From Virgibacillus proomii (GTDB taxonomy: Bacteria > Bacillota > Bacilli > Bacillales > Amphibacillaceae): 64,000 nt of DNA. Shown here piece by piece: positions 54,321 through 63,724 of the stretch. How positions within the stretch are numbered: the stretch's first letter is position 1; every line of letters starts with the position of its first letter. The notes under the pieces were generated by a model. It saw only the letters and a program-made list of their open reading frames with translations. It had not been told where the DNA came from and searched no databases. The stretch lies in assembly GCF_900162615.1 (NCBI RefSeq), contig NZ_FUFN01000008.1, positions 310,001 through 374,000 on the forward strand, in the 5' to 3' direction. The translations under genes were made by a program, and so were the position numbers.

Positions 54321-55250
54321 TTATTTTTCATAAGCAACGGTTAATGCAGTGACGATTTGCTTTTTTCGTGAAACAACGCCCTTTAGTAATGCGCGACTAC
54401 GCTCGTCAAGGTTTATCCCAAAGGCATTCTCCACCTTTGATTTACCATTTCCTAAAGCAAGTACCTCAGAATCATTATTTAAAATATCTGTCACAACAAA
54501 CAAGAATAAGTCGAGATCCTTTTTCTGAATATGATTAGTAATTTCCTTTTCAATCTCAGCTTGTTGTTGATAAATTTTTTCTGTATCAACAGCATTTACT
54601 TGCGCAATTTCTACTTTTGCATTTCCCATGGAAAATTCTTTCGCATCCATTGTGATTAATTCTGATACAGGCTTATCACTTAAATCCGCCCCAGCCTTTA
54701 GCATTTCAAGACCATATTTCTCCACATCAATTCCAGCAATTTTCCCTAATTCATGAGCTGCATCAATATCTTCATTTGTACAAGTTGGCGATTTGAATAA
54801 TAGAGAATCGGAAATAATTGCAGATACTAATAATCCTGCAATTTTTTTCGGAACTTCTATGCTGTTTTCTCTATAGATTTTATTTATAATCGTTGCGGTA
54901 CATCCTACAGGTTCTGCGCGAAAGTATAGCGGATCACTTGTTTCAAAATTAGAAATTCTGTGGTGATCGACAACTTCCTTAATGTGAACATCTTTAATAT
55001 TTGCTACACTTTGCTGGAACTCATTATGATCCACAAGAATAACCTCTGTACCTTCCTCTACCTTCTCCATATATGGTGGCGCCTCTACTTCAAAATAGTC
55101 AAGCGCATACTGTGTTTCTTTGTTAACGTTGCCTAATCTAACCGCTTCAGCATCCACACCTAATTTTTGCTTTAAATCTGCATAGGCTATTGCTGAACAG
55201 ATTGCATCCGTATCTGGATTTTTATGTCCAAAAATCACTGTTTTTGCCAT
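54321..55250 (-). CDS. ppaC: Manganese-dependent inorganic pyrophosphatase
   Basis: Hydrolyses pyrophosphate to phosphate in the cytoplasm; family II, Mn/Co-dependent. The 309 residues show FGHKNPDTDAICSAIAYA, ILVDHNEF, VVDHHRISNFE (DHH motif) and, in the DHHA2 domain, SRKKQIVTALT at the C-terminus. ATG 55250 lies eight bases after AAAGGAG and gives the standard MAKTVIFGH start. Confidence 0.96.
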   Translation of the reverse strand: MAKTVIFGHKNPDTDAICSAIAYADLKQKLGVDAEAVRLGNVNKETQYALDYFEVEAPPYMEKVEEGTEVILVDHNEFQQSVANIKDVHIKEVVDHHRISNFETSDPLYFRAEPVGCTATIINKIYRENSIEVPKKIAGLLVSAIISDSLLFKSPTCTNEDIDAAHELGKIAGIDVEKYGLEMLKAGADLSDKPVSELITMDAKEFSMGNAKVEIAQVNAVDTEKIYQQQAEIEKEITNHIQKKDLDLFLFVVTDILNNDSEVLALGNGKSKVENAFGINLDERSRALLKGVVSRKKQIVTALTVAYEK

Positions 55251-55472
55251 GATCATTTCTCCTTTTATTAGCTTTTATAACTATTAGCTTATCAAAATTC
55301 ATGCCAATTGAGTAGCATTTTAATGAATTTAACATCATGTTAATTGGTAAATCATTTACTTTTTTTTAGATTATTTTTATCATGGTATTAGTGTCTCGAT
55401 TGGAGGAAAAGGATCAATGATTTTAAAAAAATGCACCATGACATCCATGAATTTACGGGTAGTGAATGGAAG

Positions 55473-56600
55473 ATGAAAAAAAAGATAATTATCATTGGAA
55501 GTGGAATCGCAGGAGCTTCAACTGCTTATTTTCTCGCTAAAAATAAACAGGATGTTACCATTATCGATCGTGATGACCCTGGACAAGCTACAAATGCTGC
55601 AGCAGGCATTGTTTGTCCTTGGCTCTCTCAGCGAAGAAATAAAGACTGGTACCAGCTTGTGAAGGCTGGCGCGCGCATGTATCCTAAGTTAGTAAAATCA
55701 CTTGCCCGAGACGGGTTGACAGACATCGGTTATCATCAGGTCGGCGCACTGCATCTGCATCAAGATCAGGAAAAATTACAAGCAATGAAGGTACGAGCTG
55801 AAAAACGAAGATTAGATGCTCCTGAAATAGGTGATATTGGCATACTGACTCCACAGGAGACAAAGAATAAATTCCCAATTTTAGAGGATAAATACAGTTC
55901 TATTTATGTAAGCGGAGCAGCTAGAGTAAATGGTCGGAAACTTCGCGATGCATTAATTAAAGGTGCACAAAATCATCATGCACAACGAATGAAGGGAGCA
56001 GCAACATTAAAGGTATCCGGTAAAACAATCACTGGTGTGGTCGTTGATAATAGGCAAGAAATAACAGCAGATACTGTCATTGCCACAACCGGTGCTTGGA
56101 TGAGAGAGCTATTAACACCATTGGGGATTACCTTTCGAATAGAACCTCAGCGCGCACAAATTTTACATGTACAACTTCCAGATAATATAGGAGATACGTC
56201 ATTATGGCCTGTCGTAAAGCCCCCAAATAACCAATACATGCTTACCTTTCCTGACAAGCGTGTTGTACTTGGAGCTACTTACGAAAACAATATAAATCTT
56301 GATTATCGAATTACCGTTGGTGGTATGCATGAAATTATGACAAAAGCAATGGAAATCGCTCCGGCTTTGCAAGAAGCTGCAATTATTGAAGCTAGAATGG
56401 GATTTCGTCCAGTTACACCTGGGTATCTTCCTGTCATTGGCCGTCTACCGGGTTTTCATGGTCTGCTTTTAACAAACGGTCTTGGTTCAACCGGTTTAAC
56501 GATGGGACCATTTATCGGCTTGCAGTTAGCTAAACTGGCAATGAATCAGCAGACAGATATCGATCTGCAAGCTTATGATGTGCAAAAAGCGATGGATTAG
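55473..56600 (+). CDS. FAD-dependent oxidoreductase of the D-amino acid oxidase (DAO) family
   Basis: A 375-residue flavoprotein. The N-terminal dinucleotide fold is KIIIIGSGIAGASTAYFLAK; then ATNAAAGIVCPWLSQRR (FAD-contact region), VIATTGAWMRELL, and near the end MGFRPVTPGYLPVIGRLPG and GLGSTGLTMGPFIG. The pattern resembles glycine oxidase/D-amino-acid dehydrogenase-type proteins. The start is inferred at ATG 55473 because it gives the family N-terminus; upstream codons from 55431 are open but unlike the family. Substrate unknown. Confidence 0.85.
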   Translation: MKKKIIIIGSGIAGASTAYFLAKNKQDVTIIDRDDPGQATNAAAGIVCPWLSQRRNKDWYQLVKAGARMYPKLVKSLARDGLTDIGYHQVGALHLHQDQEKLQAMKVRAEKRRLDAPEIGDIGILTPQETKNKFPILEDKYSSIYVSGAARVNGRKLRDALIKGAQNHHAQRMKGAATLKVSGKTITGVVVDNRQEITADTVIATTGAWMRELLTPLGITFRIEPQRAQILHVQLPDNIGDTSLWPVVKPPNNQYMLTFPDKRVVLGATYENNINLDYRITVGGMHEIMTKAMEIAPALQEAAIIEARMGFRPVTPGYLPVIGRLPGFHGLLLTNGLGSTGLTMGPFIGLQLAKLAMNQQTDIDLQAYDVQKAMD

Positions 56601-56652
56601 GCGTAGAAAAATCATAAGGATCTATTACAAGAGAAAGCTGTATAAAAATGAA

Positions 56653-56686
56653 GCCATAGCCAGCGTCACAGAGCGCTGGCTATGGC
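56653..56686 (+). terminator. Terminator after the DAO-family gene
   Basis: GCCATAGCCAGCG pairs perfectly with CGCTGGCTATGGC across an eight-base loop; ATTTCAT follows. The strong stem is convincing, the T-run weak. Confidence 0.7.
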
Positions 56687-56901
56687 ATTTCATCAGACTT
56701 TTTGAACTTCTTCTAAAAAGATATACTTAGGAAAAAACAGTGCTAAGCATAATTAACTATCTTCGAACCCCATTAATTTATCCCTTATCCAAGGGCATAA
56801 GACTCTCGCTTTAAGAGTTAAGCAAACACGATCTTAGTGAGATAAAGGTACCTATTGCTCATTGTCGAGTCTACGGTTACAGGATGGAAAGGCTTTTGTA
56901 G

Positions 56902-57537
56902 TTATGCACGTGCTTTATTCTCGTTATATCCAGCTTCTAATTCCATAACTTTAACACGAAGTCTTCCATAGGTAAATTGGAAGATGGGACTTTGAATAAA
57001 TGTAAAAACAAACGTAAATAAAAAAACAGGTCCGCCTAATATTAAACCAAGCAGTAACACAAAGGTCTCTGTAATGATCCGCACTTTACCGACGGACGCC
57101 GATAATTTATCTGAAATAGACAGCATAAAACCATCTCTCGGTCCAGAACCAACATTGGCGGCATTATAAACTCCCCCGCCTACTCCCATAATCATAATAC
57201 CGATAATCATCCACACATAATCCATCCATGTATGGGAAGCGGTTGGTAAAAAATCAAGGAACAAATAAATATCGACAAAAATACCAACTAAAATCGCATT
57301 GAAAAAAGTGCCTAGCTTAATATACCTTTTATCAAGTATCCAGGACACACCAATTAATAAAATAGAAATAATAATTGCCCATGACCCGATGGATAATCCC
57401 AGCTTTTCATACAATGCAACATTGAGTACGTCCCAAGGATGGATACCGAGATGTTGCATGTTGATAGACATACTTACGCCAAGACTAAATGCCATAATTC
57501 CAAATAAAAATATTAGCCAGCGCATTACCAACATCAC
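56902..57537 (-). CDS. YczE/YitT-type integral membrane protein
   Basis: The 211 residues contain five to six hydrophobic segments. MSINMQHLGIHPWDVLNVALYEK and GGGVYNAANVGSGPRDGFM form the repeated N.G..PWD / G.GPRDG motif of this family (B. subtilis YczE). Transported solute unknown. The ORF opens with tandem start codons (MMLVM). Confidence 0.8.
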   Translation of the reverse strand: MMLVMRWLIFLFGIMAFSLGVSMSINMQHLGIHPWDVLNVALYEKLGLSIGSWAIIISILLIGVSWILDKRYIKLGTFFNAILVGIFVDIYLFLDFLPTASHTWMDYVWMIIGIMIMGVGGGVYNAANVGSGPRDGFMLSISDKLSASVGKVRIITETFVLLLGLILGGPVFLFTFVFTFIQSPIFQFTYGRLRVKVMELEAGYNENKARA

Positions 57538-57742
57538 AGCTATTCCTTCTTTCTAAATATGATAAAAACAAACTATCTATTCCTTGTCGGTAGGGGATTA
57601 CGCCTTAATACAAAGAAAATTAGAATTATTACACTAAGAGAATAACTTTTCTGACAAATATAAACCTTTAAATATGAAACATATTCTGCTTCTCACTGCT
57701 TTTTCATTGAGGTAAATGGCATAACTTCGAGACTTAGACAGC

Positions 57743-58267
57743 TTAGACATCTGCTTGTAAATTGTACCACTTTAATGCTTGCTGCTCCACTTCCTTAACA
57801 AAATTGTTTTTCCCTTGAATATATGCTGCTATATCATTTGGATATTGAGCTGCTAGCTTGAGCTTTAATTTGCCATATTTTTCAGCTGTTTCGGGATGAG
57901 TGATTAAATAATCTCTAAATGCAAGATGCCGCTTAACCTCATCACTGTCTTTTTGAAATATATGAACATGATGCGTATGTTCATCTTCACCTTTATAAAA
58001 GTATCTTCTACCTTTAAGCCCATACTCTCCTAAAAAAATGTATCCCAGAGTTTCCATATCTTTTATAAAGAGATCAACTTGCCAAATTGAGATTACGACT
58101 GGCATCATATCTATCGTCGGTTTAGCAGCTAATCCTGGAACTGCTGTACTACCAATATGGTGGATTGTAATCAATTCCTCCTTAAAAACTTCTTGTACCC
58201 GTTCCGCTTCTTGCAAAAATGTTTTCTTCCACTCTGTTTGAAAGGGAGTAACGATTACCTTCCGCAT
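57743..58267 (-). CDS. GrpB-family protein (nucleotidyltransferase fold)
   Basis: A 174-residue protein. VTPFQTEWKKTFLQEAERVQ, HHIGSTAVPGLAAKPTIDMM (the GS..VPG...K..ID core of the minimal nucleotidyltransferase fold), HVHIFQKDSDEVKRHLAFRD and YGKLKLKLAAQYPNDIAAYI are all typical of GrpB/UPF0157. Cellular role unknown; some members are fused to dephospho-CoA kinase. The start follows GGAGAC-type sequence only weakly. Confidence 0.88.
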   Translation of the reverse strand: MRKVIVTPFQTEWKKTFLQEAERVQEVFKEELITIHHIGSTAVPGLAAKPTIDMMPVVISIWQVDLFIKDMETLGYIFLGEYGLKGRRYFYKGEDEHTHHVHIFQKDSDEVKRHLAFRDYLITHPETAEKYGKLKLKLAAQYPNDIAAYIQGKNNFVKEVEQQALKWYNLQADV

Positions 58268-58302
58268 GTTTTCTGTCTCCTCTCTCTAACTGGTTTGCCA
58301 GA

Positions 58303-58617
58303 AAATGAAACTTCATGAAGTAGTGCTTTTCCTTCTTCCCCTACTGCTAGAAATAGAACAAAAGCTAACATCTTGGGCGTCCTTGAAAAATCGCGATGTG
58401 TCGCTGTCGTAGCTTTTCTTACCCTTGAAAAATCCGATGTATAGCTGTCGAAGCTTTCCTTGTCTTTGAAAAAGAAAAGCACTTTTTCTTCCGTCGGGCG
58501 CCTATCAAGCAGTCTCCTCGATTCTATCATCTTGAACAATCGGAATTTAGGTGACGTTATCTCCATTTAAACTTCTTTATATTCTTTAAAACTCTTGAAG
58601 TTATGGCACGTTCAGGG
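58303..58617 (+). repeat. R1 copy split by R5 units
   Basis: The R1 left part (ATGAAACTTCATGAAGTAGT..CCCTACTGC, 58303-58355) and right part (TTGAACAATCGGAATTTAGG to GGCACGTTCAGGG, 58533-58617) are separated by about 175 bases. The insert contains two R5 units (CCTTGAAAAATCGCGATGTG, then GAAAAATCCGATG) and further debris. R5 thus appears to have expanded or inserted within R1. Confidence 0.65.
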
Positions 58618-58628
58618 TAAAAGATAAA

Positions 58629-58653
58629 GAGACTCCTATTTATCCAGAGTCTC
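58629..58653 (-). terminator. Terminator of the PBP gene
   Basis: GAGACTC/GAGTCTC with an 11-base loop, then TTTATCTTTT on the minus strand, 12 bases after the stop. Confidence 0.75.
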
Positions 58654-58664
58654 ACCTAAAACTA

Positions 58665-60737
58665 TTACTGCTTTTTTTCCTGTTTAAATGTTTCAAAATA
58701 AGCATCCAAAATACCTTGCCCGATGGTAAAGTTAATTGGGTGTTTTCCAGTAGCAATCCCTGTATGAGGTACAATAATTGCAAACGCCATTTCTGGATCA
58801 TCATAAGGAGCATACCCAACTAATGATAAATTCTCTGTATTAGCTTTCATTTCCCCATCTACATAATAGGCATTTTCAGCCGTCCCCGTTTTCCCTGCGG
58901 CTTTATATTTGCGATACTTCGCTGTCCCAAAATAGTTCACTGCGGTACCCCGAGGCTCGTTATAAACTTGTCTGAATCCTTCCTGTACCCGCTTTATATG
59001 GGATAAATCCATATCTACTCGGTTCAACACTTCTGTCCCTTGGCTGCGATAAACAGATCCCAATCTGTCATCTGTCATGGATGGATTTCGTATCTCTTTC
59101 ACCAACTGCGGTCGAACCCGATAGCCATCATTAGCAATCGTCGAAACATATTGAACTAATTGCAATGTCGTGTAATTATCAAACTGACCAATCGCATAGT
59201 CCATTAACAGACCGGGGTTAAATGGTTTTTTACCAATAACTCCAATGGATTCATATGGATAATCAATTCTTGTCTTTGCTCCAAGACCAAATTGTTGAAA
59301 ATAACTACGCATTTTATCCCAAGCAGCCAAATCAAATCGAGCACCACTTCCATTAGGGAAAGGGTATCTATTTTCTCCTCCCATTTTGAGCGCAATGTAA
59401 AACATGTAGACGTTGGAAGACCGTCTTAATGCCAGATAATCATTGACAGGTCCTAGATTACTATAGGAACCTTTTGGTGGACTTCCCTTAATAGTAATGG
59501 TTTGGTCATTAAAAACTTGTCCTGGTACAATCACTCCCGATTCATACCCGGCTAGTACAGTCGCTCCTTTAATAGCTGACCCCGGCAAATGAGCATCGTG
59601 AAATGCTTTATACCCTGTATCGATAAATTTATTTTTTTTCCTGTCATAGGTTTGCCCGCTTACTGCTAATAGTTCGCCTGTCTTTGGATTCATGACCACT
59701 GCAATCGCATCTGTCAAATAGCGATGTTGATAAGGATGTTTTTGAATCATTTTCTTTAATTCATTTCTTAAAACGTTATCGACCTTTTTTTGAAATTCCA
59801 TATTAATTGTTAAAATAAGGTCTTTTCCTGCCTCTCCTTCAACAGCTATTTCAGAGCCCACTGTTGTGCCGTCTTTTGTTGTTGTATATTGAATTACTTC
59901 TTTTCTTCCGCGTAGTACATCTTCATAGTATTCCTCTAATCCACTAATACCAACACGATCATTACGGCTATAGCCTCTGGTCATAAAGTGTTCCTGTTTA
60001 TCTTTCGGTATACCTTGTTTTTCTGAAGTTATAGTACCGACTAAATTTTGAAATGTTTGTTTAAATGGATATTCACGGTCCCAATCGGCTATCGCATTAA
60101 TACCAGGTAAATCATTTAAGTTTTCTGAAACTGTTGCATATTCTTCTGGAGATACATCTTCATTTTTAATAATATGGGGTGTTAGCGCATAAGCCTTATC
60201 CAGTTCTTTTTTAATGGCAATGATCTTTTTTTCCTGATCTGAAAAATTGCTGATTTCTTTATCTGTAATCCTTTCTAAGGCAAGGTTGTATTCTTCGGTA
60301 TCATCCAGTTTTTCTTTTTCCTTTTTAGATAGTCTTTCTACTACTTTCTTCTTGTTTTTCAAGTAAAAATACTCTTTCTTATCCCGTTCAGAAATCTTAT
60401 TCGTTTTCATCGAAATAAAAGGTGCTAATTTTTTAGCAACTTTTAATCGATCTTCAGCTTGTATCCCTTTTGCAGGAGTATATGTAATTGCATATAAAGG
60501 AGTATTACCAACTACAAGCTTATGATCACGATCATAAATTTTACCTCGAGGAACTGGGACTTTCGTTGTTTCTCTTATCGTTCGATCAATTTCTTTTTGA
60601 AAAGCTTCCCCTTTAAGAATTTGAACAACCCCTAATTGAAGTACTAAAAGAGAGAACATGATAAACATGATAAAAAACAACAGATTTAAACGAAATGGCA
60701 GCTTCTCCCTGTTTTCTTTTTTTGATTTTTTGATCAC
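58665..60737 (-). CDS. pbpA: Class B penicillin-binding protein (PbpA/PBP2a-like transpeptidase)
   Basis: A monofunctional D,D-transpeptidase cross-linking peptidoglycan outside the membrane. The 690 residues include one N-terminal anchor (about 17-42), the dimerisation domain with VPRGKIYDRDHKLVVGN, and the transpeptidase domain with SAIK (S387), SSN (S440, N442) and KTGTAE (K616). The extended linker rich in Lys and Glu (about 110-200) and overall length resemble B. subtilis PbpA/PbpH, the elongation-associated class B enzymes. It starts behind AAGGGGG. An R1 copy ends 19 bases before that start codon, in antisense orientation. Confidence 0.9.
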   Translation of the reverse strand: MIKKSKKENREKLPFRLNLLFFIMFIMFSLLVLQLGVVQILKGEAFQKEIDRTIRETTKVPVPRGKIYDRDHKLVVGNTPLYAITYTPAKGIQAEDRLKVAKKLAPFISMKTNKISERDKKEYFYLKNKKKVVERLSKKEKEKLDDTEEYNLALERITDKEISNFSDQEKKIIAIKKELDKAYALTPHIIKNEDVSPEEYATVSENLNDLPGINAIADWDREYPFKQTFQNLVGTITSEKQGIPKDKQEHFMTRGYSRNDRVGISGLEEYYEDVLRGRKEVIQYTTTKDGTTVGSEIAVEGEAGKDLILTINMEFQKKVDNVLRNELKKMIQKHPYQHRYLTDAIAVVMNPKTGELLAVSGQTYDRKKNKFIDTGYKAFHDAHLPGSAIKGATVLAGYESGVIVPGQVFNDQTITIKGSPPKGSYSNLGPVNDYLALRRSSNVYMFYIALKMGGENRYPFPNGSGARFDLAAWDKMRSYFQQFGLGAKTRIDYPYESIGVIGKKPFNPGLLMDYAIGQFDNYTTLQLVQYVSTIANDGYRVRPQLVKEIRNPSMTDDRLGSVYRSQGTEVLNRVDMDLSHIKRVQEGFRQVYNEPRGTAVNYFGTAKYRKYKAAGKTGTAENAYYVDGEMKANTENLSLVGYAPYDDPEMAFAIIVPHTGIATGKHPINFTIGQGILDAYFETFKQEKKQ

Positions 60738-60758
60738 TGAACCCCCCTTATAAAAATA

Positions 60759-60937
60759 AAGTGAAACTTCATTCAGTAGGAATTTTATTCCATCTCCTAC
60801 TGAATGTTAGTACCACAAGGGTATGACCTAAAGGCCCTTAAACGAATCGGGCATTTAGGTGCCGTTTTCTCCCACTTAAACCTTTTGTATCAACTCAAGA
60901 TTTTGAAGTGGGAGTCTTACGGCACCTTACATGCGGG
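60759..60937 (+). repeat. R1 repeat, long form upstream of the PBP gene
   Basis: A 179-bp copy, almost identical to 26678-26857: hairpin 1 TTCAGTAGGA/TCCTACTGAA, middle hairpin AAGGG/CCCTT, perfect distal stem. Left flank ATA, right flank ATG, so the right trinucleotide has changed. Confidence 0.9.
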
Positions 60938-62320
60938 ATGAATGTATTCAGGGTGTTAGACAAGCAAACTACTGAATACATTTCATTTATCTCTACTTGT
61001 TTCATTTAAAAAAGAAACTTTATTTGCGAAGATGTTTTCCTGAACACCCCTACACTTAAAAAATAGGATTTTCACGACATCAAATCAACCCTTGTGGGAA
61101 AATTTTATACTTTCTTAACATACGAAAAAGAGCACGGTGAATTTCAGTAAAAATGAAGCAGGACTTTATAGCTAGAAATAATTACCACGTGCACTACACA
61201 TTAAATAGATAATACCATTTTTTAGCTATAAGCGGCAACCAAATATTTCCTATACTTCACAACTCATAAATTAGAAAAACCAATGATGGAATTATAGTAA
61301 TATACTTCATCTTTTAAAAAATGCGTTTTTATTGGATTTTGCAACGTCTTTTTACCAATTCCTATCCAATTATACTGACTATTACTACTGTTATTTATTC
61401 TATGTTTTTAGATAAAATGATTATAAATATTATAAAACTTATCACAAAAACGAAAATCTTAAAGTTTAACTCCGCCTCTCGAACTTCAACGCATTGTATT
61501 TGCCAGTGTTAGCATTGAAAAAAGATGCCTGGATCTTAGCCCTTTTTATCCCCCTTTTGCACCCGTTCCATAAAGTACTTTTGTTCACCTATATAAGCAG
61601 CTAGGTTTATCTTGGATTTTAAGTCTTTAAATATCTTATTTATAAATTGTTTACACAATGATAGTTTGTGAATTATATCACTAAAAATTTTAATAATATT
61701 TTAATTTATATATATGACTTTTCATTTGCTTTGACTTACTAAAACGATCATTTAAAAACCAAGGTAGTTCTTCCCTGCATACGTCCTGTACAAAAAATAT
61801 CCTACAAACATCCTATACAAAAAACAACAGAATCACCCATATCTTAACATGATTCATTATATTTATTAACACAATTGTCAAAAGAAAGTTACAAAACCTT
61901 CATGATTTAGTACGTCCAAACCATGATTTTAATTGTATATTAATAGAAGGAGGGTGTTTAAAAAAGATAAAAGGGGGTTTGTTAAATCTTCTGGGCTTAT
62001 TCACTTACATGATAACTTTCCAAAAATTTTTTCACTCTCTTTAGCACTTTAGTACTATCTTAATAAGTAATGATAAAAGCTTACCGATTTTCATGATAAA
62101 GCTTTTAATGGAAAGCAGGGAAGAAAATTTTTGAGAATTTAACTTGCTCGAAAATGAACAATTCAATATTCTATTCCCATAATTTATCAAGTGAAGTTGA
62201 AAACAAAGCCTTTCTACCATCTATCTATATATTTGAACGAACTCATTATTTATCATATGTAGATGACATTTACCAAAAAATACTGAAACCAAAAACACAA
62301 AATGGGAGGAAAAGAAGCAT
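60938..62320. other. Long gene-free spacer upstream of cydAB
   Basis: About 1.4 kb, strongly AT-rich. Around 61020-61130 an R2-like tail (AAATTTTATACTTTC, CATACGAAAAAG) is present. Possible 20-60-codon frames exist, none with a good ribosome site and family resemblance. Regulation of cydAB presumably uses part of 61900-62300, but no clear Rex palindrome was recognised. Confidence 0.5.
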
Positions 62321-63724
62321 ATGGACGTTGTAATATTATCGCGGCTTCAATTCGCATCTACAACTATTTTTCACTTTATTTTTGTTCCTTTATCTATTGG
62401 TTTAGCTTTTATCATTGCGATTATGGAGACTTTATATGTAGTAAAAGGGAAAGAACAATACAGAAAAATGGCGAAGTTCTGGGGACATTTTTTCTTAATT
62501 AACTTTGCCGTTGGTGTTGTAACCGGGATATTGCAAGAATTCCAATTTGGTATGAACTGGTCAAATTATTCCAGATTTGTTGGTGACGTATTTGGAGCAC
62601 CACTTGCAGTAGAAGCTTTACTAGCCTTTTTTATGGAATCAACCTTTATTGGGCTTTGGATTTTTGGCTGGAATCGCTTATCTAAAAAAGTTCATCTTTT
62701 ATGTATATGGCTTGTTTCGATCGGAACGATTATTTCCGCATTTTGGATATTAGTAGCAAACTCATTTATGCAATATCCGGTCGGCTTTGAAATAAATGGC
62801 GGCCGTGCTGAAATGAATGATTTTTTTGAGTTGATAACAAGCGGTCAAGTTTGGGTAGAATTTCCACATACTGTTTTCGGTTCATTTGCAACTGGAGCAT
62901 TTTTAATTACTGGAATTAGTGCATGGAAACTTTTGAAAAAACAGGATACTGCATTTTTTAAAAAGTCGTTTCATATTGCTTTAGTCATTGCCATTATTTC
63001 CGGACTTGGTGTTGCCTTTACCGGACATGCGCAATCACAGTTTCTTGTTAAAACACAGCCAATGAAAATGGCTGCTGCTGAAGGTCTTTGGGAAGACAGC
63101 GGGGATCCGGCAGCATGGACGTTATTCGCTAATATTGATACGGATAATAAGGAAAATTCATTTGAAGTTAATATTCCATATATCCTAAGTTATCTATCCT
63201 ATAGCGAATTTAGCGGAAGTGTGGAAGGAATGAAATCCATTCAAGCTAAATACGAAGAATTATATGGAGAAGGTAATTATATTCCTCCTGTAAAAACAAC
63301 ATTTTGGAGCTTCCGAATTATGGTATTTACCGGCGGTATTATGATCTTATTAGGTCTATACGGTGCCATCCTTGCTAAACGGAAAAAGTTAGAACAAAGC
63401 AGCAAGTATTTAAAAGTTATGATGGCAGCCATTTCCCTACCTTTTATTGGTAGCACCGCCGGCTGGATAATGACAGAAATTGGACGTCAGCCTTGGGTTG
63501 TATTTGGATTTATGCAAACACAAGATGCTGTTTCACCGAATGTCACTGCAGGACAAGTACTATTTTCCTTAATAGCCTTTAGTACGATCTATTTAATCCT
63601 CGCGATTGTGATGGCTTACTTATTTATTAGGGTAGCTAAGAAAGGACCTGTTGAAAAACAAAAAGATGTTAAATTAACCACAGATCCTTTTGGAGAGAAA
63701 GGGTATGGTTCATATGTTAAATGA
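62321..63724 (+). CDS. cydA: Cytochrome bd quinol oxidase subunit I
   Basis: The haem-bearing subunit of the high-affinity bd oxidase, which reduces oxygen with menaquinol at the membrane. The 467 residues open SRLQFASTTIFHFIFVPLSI (haem ligand His18) and contain GFEINGGRAEMNDF, TGHAQSQFL, GLWEDSGDPAAWTL and GRQPWVVFGFMQT. The short quinol loop is typical of Firmicutes. ATG 62321 follows GGGAGG. It overlaps cydB. Confidence 0.96.
   Translation: MDVVILSRLQFASTTIFHFIFVPLSIGLAFIIAIMETLYVVKGKEQYRKMAKFWGHFFLINFAVGVVTGILQEFQFGMNWSNYSRFVGDVFGAPLAVEALLAFFMESTFIGLWIFGWNRLSKKVHLLCIWLVSIGTIISAFWILVANSFMQYPVGFEINGGRAEMNDFFELITSGQVWVEFPHTVFGSFATGAFLITGISAWKLLKKQDTAFFKKSFHIALVIAIISGLGVAFTGHAQSQFLVKTQPMKMAAAEGLWEDSGDPAAWTLFANIDTDNKENSFEVNIPYILSYLSYSEFSGSVEGMKSIQAKYEELYGEGNYIPPVKTTFWSFRIMVFTGGIMILLGLYGAILAKRKKLEQSSKYLKVMMAAISLPFIGSTAGWIMTEIGRQPWVVFGFMQTQDAVSPNVTAGQVLFSLIAFSTIYLILAIVMAYLFIRVAKKGPVEKQKDVKLTTDPFGEKGYGSYVK

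Noticed and set aside
56775..56850. Possible R1 remnant (TTTATCCC..AAGACTC..CTTTAAGAG)
   Set aside because: Only scattered similarity to reversed R1; neither end nor the hairpins are preserved well enough to call it.
61321..61512. 63-codon frame in the spacer before cydA
   Set aside because: No ribosome site and a composition expected of AT-rich DNA; no known family.
61949..62066. Short peptides near GGAGGGTG and AAAAGGGGG before cydA
   Set aside because: Start codons lie on or directly next to the purine-rich motifs, too close for normal initiation; no similarity recognised.
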